A DNA stretch of 64,000 nt from JTS-AC122 sp050246015 (GTDB taxonomy: Bacteria > Planctomycetota > Phycisphaerae > Phycisphaerales > UBA1924), in the NCBI GenBank assembly GCA_050246015.1, contig JBFWWU010000010.1, positions 129,405 through 193,404 of the forward strand, read 5' to 3'. Under the pieces are notes generated by a model. That model ran no database searches. It saw only the letters and a list, made by a program, of their open reading frames with translations, and had not been told where the DNA came from. Of the stretch, positions 38,010-46,567 are shown piece by piece. The stretch's first letter is position 1. Each line of letters begins with the position of its first letter. Both the position numbers and the translations under genes were made by a program.

Positions 38010-39922
38010 CGCATCACCTCCCCTCGTGCCTGCGACCGGATGACGGTCTCGGTGAAGGAGTTGATGGAGACGTAGCGGGCGAAGAACTGCTCGAGGACCG
38101 AGCCAAGGACAAAGATGCCCACGCCCTCGAAGGGGAGTTCGTCGAACGTGACGGCGACCTCGAGCCCGCGGGCAAACGCGATCGGCCCGGGCGCGCTCAC
38201 ACGCCGCGTGATCGGTCGAGATCCGATGGACCGCACGCCCTCGACCTGCTTTCGGATCGCGGCTTCGGAGGTGTCCGCGTAGAGTTTGAGCAGGTCGCGC
38301 AATGCGTTCGCGCCGCCCGCGCCGGCGAGCGAACTGGCGCGGCTGCCGGCGGGGCCCGGGCCGTCGCCGGAGTCCGTCAGGGAAAAGTAGTTGAGCGCGA
38401 AGTGGCTGATGACGCGCCAGGCGGTGTCGCCCTCGGCGAACGAGGGCTTGGGGGGCGTCGGGCCCGTGAGACAGTGAATGGATTCGACGGGCGCGCCGGC
38501 GTCCATCGTGAAGTCGCTCCGCCCGCCGCCCACGGGCATGTTCACCGGCAGGTCGCGGTTCGTGCAGAGCGTTTCAACCCCGAGTTGTTGCAGGTCGGTG
38601 CGGTACGGAGCGCAGTGGGCATCGACGAGCGTGATGTAGGATTCGGAGCCTGAGTAACTCTCGGAGCGGCGCCCGCGCTTCTTTTCCTTTTCGGACAGGA
38701 CGCGCGGGACGCGGTTGACGGTGAAGTACGCGCCGCTGCCGCGCCCGTCGTGATCCAGGTCGCTTGCCGAGTAGAACGGCAGGAACTCCTGGGTGACGTC
38801 GGCGGTCTCGCCGTAGCCCGTGACGGCGCGCACCTCGAAGACCTCGAAATCGAGGGGGCGGGTGCGGTCCGGGATGACCTGGTACTCGTTGAAGCGGTCG
38901 GTGAGGTGGATGCGGTCAGCCCGTCGCGGGAAGAGGTTGATCGCCGGCGAGCAGAACATGGAGACGTTCGCGGCGCTGAGCGCGGTTTCCAGGTCGGGCT
39001 GGGCGTGGTTGAAGAGGATAATCAGGTCGAGTTCGGTGTCCTTGGACCGGGAAACGGCGGGTTTGAGCCCGGAGACCTCGACGAACATGAAGCGCTGCGG
39101 GAGCGTGAAGTATTCCTGGAGCAGGCGGTAGCCGTGGAATGAGCGGGGGCTGTGCGGGAGCGCGGCGTGGTGCTCGTCGTACCCGACGCGGTTGATCGCG
39201 CCGCCGGGAGAGCCCGGGCCGGCGTGGCCGAACGCGGGCAGGACCTCGCGCCACTTGACGGGGTTGCCGAGCGGTTGAAGGCTGACGGCGCGGGCGTGCG
39301 CGAAGAACGCCTCGTAGAGTCGCATGGGAGTTTCGTCGGACCCGTGCAAGTAAAAGACCAGGCGGTCGAGGTTGAGTTTCTGGAAGGTCATCCCGGCGGT
39401 GCAGCGGAGGCGGATGCGCAGCCCCGCCTTGTCGCCGGGTTCGGTGGGCGCGAGGAAGGCGGCGAGCCCGCGCGTCTGGTACTCGACCGACACGATTTCC
39501 AGCGGGTAGAGCGTGACATCGTGCGCGGTGCGGTATTCGCAGGCGGTCTGGTCGCCCTTGCCGATCCGGCTGCGCAGCGCGGCGCCGCGCGGGATCGTCA
39601 CGCCCTGCGCGAGCGCCCCCTCGCTCAGGTCTGGCTTGAACTTGACGACCGCCATCGACGGCGTCGGGGCCAGGTAGTGCGGGTAGACCGTTTCGAGCAG
39701 ACCCTGGGTGAAGCGTGGGAACTCGGCGTCGAGTTTCACCTGGATCCTGGCCGAGAGGTACGCGAAGCCTTCGAGCAGGCGCTCGACATAAGGGTCGGCG
39801 ACCTCGGACGAATCCAGCCCGAGGCGCCCGGCGATTTTCGGGAACTCCTTGCCGAACTCGACCGCCGATTCGCGGATGTGCTGGAGTTCACGGTTGTAAT
39901 ACGTCAGCAGGCGTCTATCCAT
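37973..39922 (-). CDS. tssF: type VI secretion baseplate subunit TssF
   Basis: Largest wedge protein of the T6SS baseplate. The 649-residue protein opens MDRRLLTYYNRELQHIRE, then FGKEFPKIAGRLGL and DPYVERLLEGFAYLSARIQ, the classic TssF start. It continues with HYLAPTPSMAVVKF, VEVSGLKPAVSRSKDTELDL, FYSASDLDHDGRG and CTNRDLPVNMPVGGG. No truncation. The start ATG at 39922 overlaps the tssE stop by 8 bases, indicating coupled translation. Confidence 0.95.
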   Translation of the reverse strand: MDRRLLTYYNRELQHIRESAVEFGKEFPKIAGRLGLDSSEVADPYVERLLEGFAYLSARIQVKLDAEFPRFTQGLLETVYPHYLAPTPSMAVVKFKPDLSEGALAQGVTIPRGAALRSRIGKGDQTACEYRTAHDVTLYPLEIVSVEYQTRGLAAFLAPTEPGDKAGLRIRLRCTAGMTFQKLNLDRLVFYLHGSDETPMRLYEAFFAHARAVSLQPLGNPVKWREVLPAFGHAGPGSPGGAINRVGYDEHHAALPHSPRSFHGYRLLQEYFTLPQRFMFVEVSGLKPAVSRSKDTELDLIILFNHAQPDLETALSAANVSMFCSPAINLFPRRADRIHLTDRFNEYQVIPDRTRPLDFEVFEVRAVTGYGETADVTQEFLPFYSASDLDHDGRGSGAYFTVNRVPRVLSEKEKKRGRRSESYSGSESYITLVDAHCAPYRTDLQQLGVETLCTNRDLPVNMPVGGGRSDFTMDAGAPVESIHCLTGPTPPKPSFAEGDTAWRVISHFALNYFSLTDSGDGPGPAGSRASSLAGAGGANALRDLLKLYADTSEAAIRKQVEGVRSIGSRPITRRVSAPGPIAFARGLEVAVTFDELPFEGVGIFVLGSVLEQFFARYVSINSFTETVIRSQARGEVMRWPARIGLRPML

Positions 39923-40421
39923 TGGGGCGGTCCTGCACCTTGCAGAGTCCGGTTTCCAGGTCCACGTCGGTCTTGACGTAGAGGCGCTCGGGCATCGGCT
40001 GCGCCCAGAGCATGCCGCGGATTTCGAAGCACACCGCGTTGGTGCCGAGATCCTCGGGGTTCGAGACGGCGTCCACCGCGATCGATCCCGGCAGGATCCG
40101 CGGTTCATACCGCTTGATCACCGCCTGCACCGTGCGTTCCAGTTCCACCACGTCCACGCTCGACGACGTCAGGCCGGTCAGGTCGGGCATCCCGTAGTTC
40201 AGCACCGACGTGATCACCTGCGGGTAGTCCTTCAGTTCGTCCACGTCCGATCGGGACGCGGTGTTGAACAACCATTCCAGGTCGCGCAGCACGCTCCGGC
40301 GGATCTGCGGCATGGACATCACGCGCTTGTCGCGGCCCTCCTGCGCCGTGCCCGGCTCGTCGTCGGTCAGGCGGTCAAGCAGGCACGGCTGGCGGCGCTC
40401 CCTGGAGGTGAGTTCAGCCAC
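39915..40421 (-). CDS. tssE: type VI secretion baseplate subunit TssE
   Basis: Homologue of phage T4 gp25, which joins wedge and sheath. The 168-residue protein has the core LRDLEWLFNTASRSDVDELK, then YPQVITSVLNYGMPDLTG and an acidic-basic pair near ERTVQAVIKRYEPRILPGSI. It starts with a GTG at 40419-40421, which overlaps the impE end by 8 bases. The N-terminal 30 residues (LLDRLTDDEPG) are typical. Confidence 0.93.
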   Translation of the reverse strand: MAELTSRERRQPCLLDRLTDDEPGTAQEGRDKRVMSMPQIRRSVLRDLEWLFNTASRSDVDELKDYPQVITSVLNYGMPDLTGLTSSSVDVVELERTVQAVIKRYEPRILPGSIAVDAVSNPEDLGTNAVCFEIRGMLWAQPMPERLYVKTDVDLETGLCKVQDRPNG

Positions 40422-41319
40422 CCGCCCCTCCCCCGAGACTCCTCGGATCGCCGGACTTCAGGTGCAGCGATGTGGAATCGCCCGCGGGGGCGGGCGGAGC
40501 GGCGGTCATCGCGTTGTTCAGAACGACGCGCCGGACTTGCAGGATCGAATACTCGCCGGCGTCCGTCGCGAACGTGCGCTGTCCCAGACCGAAGTACGAC
40601 CCGTGCCCGCGGTCGTCCCACTCGGTCTTTCGCGCCAGGCGGATGGCCGGATCGGGACTCGCCTCCGACCCTGGGTAGCGAGTCGGGATGAGCGCGACGG
40701 CGTGCCCGCCGTTGGTCCACAGGATGTTCGCCGGCGCCCACACGACGTCGCGCAGGTCCTTTGGCTCCTCGATCCGGATCTCCTTGATGCGGGTGTACGG
40801 CACCCAGTAGTACCGCCCGTCGATGATCGCTTCGAGCATGGGCCCCAGGCGTGTATCGGCATCGGCGATCCATTCGAACGCCGCGCTGGGCGCATCCGCC
40901 GCAGCGGTCTCGATCATCCCCGAGACCGTCGGCGCGCTCTCGAAGGCCTGATCGCGGATCTGCTCCGCCTCGGCGTAGCGTCCGAGCCCCGCGAGATTCG
41001 CCGATTGCAGGAGCAGCCCGACCCACTCGTCGGGCTGACCCATGACCAGCGGCATCCGGCGTCCCGCGAAGATCTCGGCCCGCAGCGCCTCGCTGTTGAG
41101 GGCTGGTCGGCAGACCTGCGCCATCAGCAGCGTGGATGGGTCCATGTCCGCCGCCACGTTGAGCTGCGTCATCGCCCGGTCCCATCGGCCCAGCACGCAC
41201 AGCAGTTGAAAGAGAAACACGCGCAGTTTCGAGTCCGCGGGCTTGGCCTTCACGGCGGTTTGCAGTTCGGCGAGCGCTTCATCGAGGCGCCCCGCTTGCA
41301 CGAGTTCTTCGGGCTTCAT
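40414..41319 (-). CDS. ImpE/TagJ-like type VI secretion accessory protein
   Basis: The 301-residue protein begins EELVQAGRLDEALAELQTAV with tetratricopeptide-like helices, then VFLFQLLCVLGRWDRAMTQL. The C-terminal half is the ImpE domain (FEWIADADTRLGPMLEAIID, YYWVPYTRIKEIRIEEP, LRDVVWAPANILWTNGG). In other systems TagJ binds the sheath component TssB and accompanies ClpV. It is first in the four-gene operon; no tssB, tssC, tssH, hcp, vgrG or membrane-complex gene is in the window. Start ATG 41319. Confidence 0.88.
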   Translation of the reverse strand: MKPEELVQAGRLDEALAELQTAVKAKPADSKLRVFLFQLLCVLGRWDRAMTQLNVAADMDPSTLLMAQVCRPALNSEALRAEIFAGRRMPLVMGQPDEWVGLLLQSANLAGLGRYAEAEQIRDQAFESAPTVSGMIETAAADAPSAAFEWIADADTRLGPMLEAIIDGRYYWVPYTRIKEIRIEEPKDLRDVVWAPANILWTNGGHAVALIPTRYPGSEASPDPAIRLARKTEWDDRGHGSYFGLGQRTFATDAGEYSILQVRRVVLNNAMTAAPPAPAGDSTSLHLKSGDPRSLGGGAGG

Positions 41320-41516
41320 CGAGGTAGTGTAGCAGAAGGGTGTTGGACGTTGGGAGGAGGCGGGCTCGCCGGGCGGGACGCGCGTGTGGGAACCGGTGTG
41401 GGGGGGATGTGCGAATAGACCTGCCGCACGGCGCAGGTTCGCCGGGCGATCGCGTGGCCAGCGGAATACACTGAAAGCCCGCCGGGAAATCATCGGGCGG
41501 AATCGGTAGATGTTCG

Positions 41517-41522
41517 TATACT
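41517..41522 (+). promoter_or_regulatory. -10-like box ahead of pilT
   Basis: TATACT stands out in GC-rich sequence 87 bases before the pilT start; AGGAAGG at about 41590 may be the ribosome site. No convincing -35 hexamer. The remainder of 41320-41608 holds nothing I can identify. Confidence 0.3.
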
Positions 41523-41608
41523 GCTTGCCGAGGTGAGCCGGATCTGAAAGCGTGGACCGGGTGGGGAGTGGGGGTTCGACAGGACCGTCAGGAAGGTAGA
41601 ACGAGATC

Positions 41609-42766
41609 ATGACCGTAGCGACCGATTCGACGACGACGGAAGCATCCGCCGGGCACGTCAGCCTCGACCCCGACCGCAAGCACGATCCGCACGCGACGCG
41701 CTTCGGCGACTTCCTCAAGGCGGCGATCAAGTTCGAAGCGTCCGACCTGCTGCTCAAAACGAACAAGGCCCCGGTTATTCGGCTTCGCGGACTCTTGAAA
41801 TCGCTGGAAGCGCCGGCGATCACGGGAGAAGAGTTTCACTCGATCTGCAAGCACATCCTCACCGACGAGCAGATGATCGACCTGCACAAGTTCGGGTCGG
41901 TGGACTTCGCGTACGACTACGACGATAACAACCGCTTCCGCGTGAACCTGTTCCAGGCGCGAGGGAAGATCTCGGTGGCGGCGCGCCTCATCACGAGCAA
42001 GATCCGCCGGTTCGAGGAACTGTACCTCCCGCCCACGATGAGCGATATCGCGATGCAGCCGCAGGGGATCGTGCTGCTCTCGGGCGTGACAGGCTCGGGC
42101 AAGTCCACGACGATCGCGGCGATGCTGGATTATGTGAACGAGCGCAAGCCGGTGCACATCGTGACGATCGAAGACCCGATCGAATATATCTTCAAGGACA
42201 AGAAGGCCACGATCAACCAGCGCGAGATCGGGATCGACTGCCTGAACTTCAAGATCGCGCTGCGGGCGCTGGTGCGTGAGAACCCGGACATCGTGCTGGT
42301 CGGTGAAATGCGAGACCAGGAGACGTTCGAGGCGGCGCTGCACGCCGCGGAGACGGGCCACCTGGTGTACGGGACGATCCACGCGTCGAGCACGACGCAG
42401 ACATTCAGCCGAATCTACGGGCTGTTCCCGTCGGAAGAAGTGGAGCAGGTGCGCAAGATCCTGGGGTACCAGATGCGGGCGTTCGTGTACCAGAAACTGC
42501 TGCCGACGCTGCGTCCGGAGATCCACCGCATCCCGGGCCTGGAGATCCTGATCAACAACTCGGTCGTGCGAAAGCACATCCTGGAAGGGCGCGAGGGGGA
42601 GCTGCGCGAGTACCTCAAGACGATCGAAGCCCAGCAGACGGGAATGAAGGACTTCAACCAGTCGCTGGTGGAACTCGTGGAGCAGGAATACATCCACATG
42701 CGGGTGGCGATGGAAGCGACGCCGAACGCCGACGAGTTGACGATGCGCCTGAAGAAACTCGGCTGA
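41609..42766 (+). CDS. PilT/PilU-type twitching motility ATPase
   Basis: Hexameric ATPase that retracts type IV pili. The 385-residue protein has Walker A GVTGSGKST (159-167), an Asp box (VTIEDPIEYIF), a Walker B-like VGEMRDQETF and a His box (HAAETGHLVYGTIHA). The N-terminal PAS-like domain starts after about 30 low-complexity residues (FGDFLKAAIKFEASDLLLK). The C-terminal tail is longer than in PilT. It may be PilU-like; the two cannot be separated confidently here. It stands alone, followed by a hairpin and a convergent tRNA. Confidence 0.92.
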   Translation: MTVATDSTTTEASAGHVSLDPDRKHDPHATRFGDFLKAAIKFEASDLLLKTNKAPVIRLRGLLKSLEAPAITGEEFHSICKHILTDEQMIDLHKFGSVDFAYDYDDNNRFRVNLFQARGKISVAARLITSKIRRFEELYLPPTMSDIAMQPQGIVLLSGVTGSGKSTTIAAMLDYVNERKPVHIVTIEDPIEYIFKDKKATINQREIGIDCLNFKIALRALVRENPDIVLVGEMRDQETFEAALHAAETGHLVYGTIHASSTTQTFSRIYGLFPSEEVEQVRKILGYQMRAFVYQKLLPTLRPEIHRIPGLEILINNSVVRKHILEGREGELREYLKTIEAQQTGMKDFNQSLVELVEQEYIHMRVAMEATPNADELTMRLKKLG

Positions 42767-42833
42767 GCCGCCCGAGGCGGACGCGGCCCGTCCCGGCGTG
42801 GTGGCCGCGGGAGAACACGCTTCCAGAATGGAC

Positions 42834-42857
42834 AAGGACGGCCGTTTGGCCGTCCTT
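42834..42857. terminator. hairpin between pilT and tRNA-Leu
   Basis: AAGGACGGCC, loop GTTT, GGCCGTCCTT: a 10-bp perfect stem between two convergent genes. There is no strong T-run on either side, so its terminator role is inferred. Confidence 0.5.
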
Positions 42858-42862
42858 GCAAG

Positions 42863-42946
42863 TGCCCAGGAGAGGACTTGAACCTCCATGCCCTTGCGGG
42901 CGCTACCACCTCAAGGTAGTGCGTCTGCCAATTTCGCCACCTGGGC
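42863..42946 (-). tRNA. tRNA-Leu (anticodon GAG)
   Basis: Read on the - strand: acceptor GCCCAGG/CCTGGGC with discriminator A, D arm GGCGAAATTGGCAGACGCAC, and anticodon stem-loop CTACC-TTGAGGT-GGTAG giving GAG. A long class II variable arm (CGCCCGCAAGGGCAT) and a T arm GGAGGTTCAAGTCCTCT follow. Total 84 bases; CCA is not encoded. Confidence 0.95.
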
Positions 42947-43054
42947 AGGTGTTCGCGGCGGGCCGATGCACGATCCGCGAAGGCCGAACGATATCGCGTT
43001 TGACCCGAAGAGTCGAGTTCCGTCGCGTTAGAAGCGGCGCGAACCCGCCGTGCG

Positions 43055-44560
43055 CTATTGCCCCTGCGCCAGTGAATAGCCCGGGTGGCCGTCGAATGTT
43101 CGCAGTAACTCAAAGCATGACACCGCGAAGCGCTCGGCGATCCGGTCGAGCAGGGCAATGATCGGGCCTTGTCCAAACCGCCCCGGTTCGATCCCGGGCT
43201 TGAGTTCAAATCGAGCGCGGTAGTAGTCGGTGCATTCGGTGAACACCGAGCCGGTGGGCCAGACCTGCGTACCGCGGTTGGAGATGAGCGTCAGACGGAA
43301 CGGGGTATCGGTCGCGAGGCGTCCGAGAATCTCGGCCAGTTCAAAGACCGCGATCGGCTCGTCGATGTAGACGTCCGCGCCGCTCACGTGCTTCTGGACC
43401 TGCGTGAAGGTGTGCATCACGGTCTGCGTGGTGGGTCGTGGGAGAGGCCGGAAGGTGATCGAGTCGCCCCCCCCTCCCCCCCCAGCGGCCGCCGACTGGC
43501 GCGGCGGGATCGACTGGGGTGTCTGCCCGAGGCGCTTGATGATCTGCCGGATGTAGTCGTCGGTGCGCAGGGCGGTCGCGGGGTTGTTGCCGAAGTCGCC
43601 GGTGTGGACGCCGTCCTCCAGCGCGCGGAGCAGCGCGTTCTCGATGGTGTCGGCGTGCTTGAGCAGGCCGATGTGCCGGAGCATCATGAGCCCGGAAAGA
43701 AGCAGCGCGGTGGGGTTGGCGATGCCCTTGCCCACGATGTCCGGCGCGGTGCCGTGGACCGCCTCGAAGATGCTGATGTTGTTCCCGATGTTCGCGGAGG
43801 GGGCGAACCCGAGCCCCCCGACGAGCCCCGCGGCCAGGTCCGACACGATGTCGCCCTGGAGGTTGGGCAGGACGATCATCTTGTAGGCGTGCGGCTTGAG
43901 GACGAGGTTCATGCACAGCGCGTCGATGATGACGTCCGCTGTCTTGATCTCCGGGAACTCCTGCGCCACCTTGCGGAATCGATCCAGGAAGAGCCCGTCG
44001 GTCATCTTCATGATGTTGGCTTTGTGCCCGCAGTGGACGGTGTCGATGCCCAGGCGTCGAGCGGTCTGAAAGGCGAATCGGTGCACCTGGTCGGATCCCG
44101 GCGCGGTGATGAGGCGCTTGCACTGCATGACGTCGGAAGAGACGCGGTGCTCGATCCCGCCGTAGGTGTCTTCGAGGTTCTCGCGCACGATGAAGAAGTC
44201 AACGGGGATGCCCGCGCGGCTGAAAACGGTCTCGACACCCGGGAGCGACTGGAACCGGCGTAGGTTGGCGAACGCGGACCAGAGTTTGCGCGCGGTGACA
44301 TTGATGGATTTGCCCCCCGTGCCCTTGGGGGTCTCCATGGGCCCCTTGAAGAGGATGCCGCACTCTTCGACGGTGCGGATGGCGTCGTCGGACATGCCGC
44401 GGGTGTTCCCGGCGAGGAACATGCGTGCGCCCATTTCGATGGGGACGAAGTCGATATGAGCCAGCGCCCCCGCCGCGTCGAAGAGCGCGAGGGTGGCGTC
44501 CATGATCTCGGGGCCGATGCCGTCGCCCTTGGCCAGGGCGATGCGGAGGGGGGGGGGCAT
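43055..44560 (-). CDS. icd: NADP-dependent isocitrate dehydrogenase (alphaproteobacterial-type, with C-terminal extension)
   Basis: TCA-cycle enzyme forming 2-oxoglutarate from isocitrate. The 501-residue protein has the isocitrate/isopropylmalate dehydrogenase core: LAKGDGIGPEIM, FKGPMETPKGTGGKSINVTA, FIVRENLEDTYGGIEH, the catalytic HKANIMKMTDG region and NLQGDIVSDLAAGLVGG. An extra domain of about 120 residues follows a polyglycine linker, as in the ICDH group of Rickettsia and relatives. AGGAG lies 5 bases before the ATG at 44560. Co-factor choice is inferred from family, not proven. The C-run coding for six glycines near 43471-43489 is a plausible slippage site. Confidence 0.9.
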   Translation of the reverse strand: MPPPLRIALAKGDGIGPEIMDATLALFDAAGALAHIDFVPIEMGARMFLAGNTRGMSDDAIRTVEECGILFKGPMETPKGTGGKSINVTARKLWSAFANLRRFQSLPGVETVFSRAGIPVDFFIVRENLEDTYGGIEHRVSSDVMQCKRLITAPGSDQVHRFAFQTARRLGIDTVHCGHKANIMKMTDGLFLDRFRKVAQEFPEIKTADVIIDALCMNLVLKPHAYKMIVLPNLQGDIVSDLAAGLVGGLGFAPSANIGNNISIFEAVHGTAPDIVGKGIANPTALLLSGLMMLRHIGLLKHADTIENALLRALEDGVHTGDFGNNPATALRTDDYIRQIIKRLGQTPQSIPPRQSAAAGGGGGGDSITFRPLPRPTTQTVMHTFTQVQKHVSGADVYIDEPIAVFELAEILGRLATDTPFRLTLISNRGTQVWPTGSVFTECTDYYRARFELKPGIEPGRFGQGPIIALLDRIAERFAVSCFELLRTFDGHPGYSLAQGQ

Positions 44561-44656
44561 AAAGACTCCTGCGGAGCGAGAGAAGGGGCGGTCTACAGAT
44601 GATCGGCGAAAGAATACGCCGCGTTGTCGAAGTTGTATCGCACGGCGCATGAACCG

Positions 44657-45011
44657 CTACGCGTCGGCTAACAGGCTCTTGAGTGGCGCAACAAGTGCCG
44701 GAACATGTACCGTGGCTACTTTCCAGATCAGGTCGTCATCGATGACCCCGTACTCGTGGGCGAGTCGGTGGCGCTGGGCTTGAATCGCAGACCACGGTAC
44801 CTCCGGGTGAGCCTCGCGGAACACGCGGGACACAAGCCGCGAGGCTTCGCCGATGACCTCGACCTGTCGCTCGACCGCCGAACGGAGCAGCAGGTCTTTC
44901 GCGTAATCCTAGCGGGTCTTGCCCCGCAAATGAGATCACGGCTTCGCCGGCGAGGCGCATGTCTTCGAGGTACGCCGGGTCCCGCGCCGGGTCTTCCTTC
45001 CTACGCGGCAT
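44657..45011 (-). pseudogene. hepT: HEPN-domain toxin (HepT/DUF86) gene with a one-base frameshift
   Basis: Toxin half of an MNT/HEPN pair. From the ATG at 45009-45011 the frame reads MPRRKEDPARDPAYLEDMRL, then AGEAVISFAGQDPL, after which it leaves the family sequence. Skipping one base at 44908-44909 restores DYAKDLLLRSAVERQVEVIG, then EASRLVSRVFREAHPEVPWS and the catalytic RX4-6H motif RHRLAHEY, ending SLLADA at 44657. With the repair the G-x-D-x3-Y-x2-D spacing matches HepT exactly. So this is either an inactivated toxin or a sequencing error. Its start overlaps the antitoxin stop by 11 bases. Confidence 0.75.
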
Positions 45012-45303
45012 ACAGCACCCGGTGATTCGCCATGATCGACGCGAGGCGGAATCGGTTGCGGATGAGTCTCTTCTCCACGACATCGACGGGGCGGCCGAAG
45101 ATCTCGCGGAGTTCGGCCTCGATGACGGGCGTGTTCTCGAACGTGAAGCCGTGGCCGGGGAGGAACTCGAGCATGACGTCCACGTCGCTGCCGGGTTTGA
45201 AGTCATCGCCGAGTGCGGAGCCAAAGAGCGAGAACTCCCCAACGCCCCACCGTTGACAGAAGGCGCGGATCGACGCATCGGGGATGCGAAGCGGCTCGTG
45301 CAT
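45001..45303 (-). CDS. MNT-domain antitoxin (MntA-like nucleotidyltransferase)
   Basis: Small nucleotidyltransferase of 100 residues with the signature FSLFGSALGDDFKPGSDVDV (GS-x10-D-x-D), then MLEFLPGHGFTFENTPVIEA and LREIFGRPVDVVEK. In type VII toxin-antitoxin systems such proteins add AMP to the HEPN toxin and silence it. The order antitoxin-toxin with overlapping ends is typical. The ATG at 45303 is used; an ATG at 45315 adds four residues. The partner toxin is broken in this sequence, so the antitoxin may now be unconstrained. Confidence 0.85.
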   Translation of the reverse strand: MHEPLRIPDASIRAFCQRWGVGEFSLFGSALGDDFKPGSDVDVMLEFLPGHGFTFENTPVIEAELREIFGRPVDVVEKRLIRNRFRLASIMANHRVLYAA

Positions 45304-45315
45304 CTCTGTGCACAT

Positions 45316-45613
45316 TGTACGCTGCGGAAGGGGGAAGACCCAAACTCGAACCACCTCCCGCGATCTTCTTCGCGTCCTCTGCGCCACGGGTCCGTGTCGT
45401 GAGGGAGAGTGCTGTTGGGGAGCGAGCCAGATGGTCGAATGGTCGAACGGCAAAGATACTGACCCGCCAAGCCGGGTCAGTGCCACGGTGAAAGTCGATG
45501 CCACCCGCCGAGAGTAGATCGGCTCTAGGGTACGCAGGAGCGATGCAGAGTTCGGAGAGCGGCAGAATGTGCGCGTTGAATTGAACTTTCAACGGCGACT
45601 TATCACTCTCCTA
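45316..45613. other. intergenic region with a palindrome
   Basis: No supportable gene. ACTGACCCG (45458-45466), loop CCAAGC, CGGGTCAGT (45473-45481) forms a perfect 9-bp hairpin. A fragment CTTCGCGTCCTCTGCGCC recalls a common intergenic motif that also appears near 63870-63905. Confidence 0.4.
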
Positions 45614-45826
45614 TTACCCCCAGTGCCAACTTGGCCCAGCCGTGCCACACGATTGAACCCACAGGATCATTGCCAGAGTGTGGTTCTTCTCGCCCTGTGG
45701 ACGAAATCGAGCGAGCATCAAATCAAATAGTTTCCAAAGCGGCAATGTGATCTCGCCGTAGTCACGGGCAGAGATATCGATACCTGTTGGAAGTGCTTGT
45801 GGAACACCCTTGATCTGCTTCGGCAT
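45614..45826 (-). CDS. small hypothetical protein
   Basis: Open frame of 70 codons giving MPKQIKGVPQALPTGIDISA and a helix-forming WKLFDLMLARFRPQGEKN. The local GC is visibly lower than in neighbours, like the adjacent toxin-antitoxin genes. No ribosome site is evident and no family is recognised. It could be a remnant of a larger gene. Confidence 0.3.
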   Translation of the reverse strand: MPKQIKGVPQALPTGIDISARDYGEITLPLWKLFDLMLARFRPQGEKNHTLAMILWVQSCGTAGPSWHWG

Positions 45827-45932
45827 GCTGCTACAACTCTATCGCGCACACTACTTGGTGTACGCGACAGAAACGACACCCGATCGGCTGCATCTCTCAT
45901 GGCCGATGCCGCACACCCGCATACTATTCGTC

Positions 45933-46169
45933 ATGGCAGTCAAACGACCGGTTGATACGGCTAAGGGGCGTGAGTTCAGCGTCATCATCGAGCAGGACGC
46001 CGAGGGGTGGTACGTCGCGTCGGTGCCCGAACTGCGTGGCTGCCACACGCAGGCCAAGTCGCTCGACGTGCTGATGAAGCGGGTGCGAGAGGCGATCGAT
46101 GTGTGCATCGACGCGGATCGCAGCGGAACGCGCAATCGATTCATCGGCGTGCAGCGGATCGCGGTGTAG
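45933..46169 (+). CDS. hicB: HicB-like antitoxin
   Basis: The 78-residue protein has the partial RNase H-like fold of HicB antitoxins: FSVIIEQDAEGWYVASVPEL, then RGCHTQAKSLDVLMKRVREA and IDVCIDAD. It neutralises the HicA mRNA interferase and usually represses the operon. There is no C-terminal DNA-binding extension, so autoregulation may need another region. The ATG at 45933 begins MAVKRPVDTAKG. The stop is one base before the hicA start. Confidence 0.88.
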   Translation: MAVKRPVDTAKGREFSVIIEQDAEGWYVASVPELRGCHTQAKSLDVLMKRVREAIDVCIDADRSGTRNRFIGVQRIAV

Positions 46170-46170
46170 G

Positions 46171-46395
46171 ATGCCCAAACTCCCGCGAATCCGAGGGAAG
46201 GCGTTGATCGCCGCGCTGCGCCGTGCGGGATTTGCGGTCGTTCGCGTAAGAGGAAGCCATCATTTCTTGAAGCATCCGGACGGTCGTGCGACTGTTGTAC
46301 CTGTGCATGCAGGCGAGACGATCGGCCCCGGTCTTCTGAGCAAGATCCTCGCAGACTGCGAGATGTCCGCACAAGATCTGCATCGGCTGGTTTAG
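46171..46395 (+). CDS. hicA: HicA-like mRNA interferase toxin
   Basis: A 74-residue double-stranded-RNA-binding-like toxin. It has KLPRIRGKALIAALRRAGFA, then VVRVRGSHHFLKHPDGRATV with the catalytic histidine in GSHHFLKH, and GETIGPGLLSKILADCEMS. It appears intact and complete. It is placed directly after hicB with TAGG ATG spacing, so translation is coupled. Confidence 0.9.
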   Translation: MPKLPRIRGKALIAALRRAGFAVVRVRGSHHFLKHPDGRATVVPVHAGETIGPGLLSKILADCEMSAQDLHRLV

Positions 46396-46505
46396 TCTGA
46401 TATTCGGGCGAAGCAGTTCCGACGCCGAGCCGCCTCTCGCGTGCCGCCGCACGGGATCGGCTCGATCGCACGATCCGTCGGAACGCCGGGAGATTCGTAG
46501 CAAAA

Positions 46506-46531
46506 CAGGCCCGTGCTCGCGCACGGGCCTG
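46506..46531 (-). terminator. Rho-independent terminator of dnaK
   Basis: CAGGCCCGTGC, loop TCGC, GCACGGGCCTG: an 11-bp perfect stem. On the - strand it is followed by TTTTG. It lies 37 bases past the dnaK stop. Confidence 0.8.
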
Positions 46532-46567
46532 CCGATGAGGCGATCTGGATTTCACCGAGATCGGCGA

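Noticed and set aside
45203..45592. Longer frame antisense-adjacent to the MNT gene beginning MKVQFNAHILPLSE
   Set aside because: It overlaps the antitoxin in another frame and loses any protein-like composition after about 35 residues.
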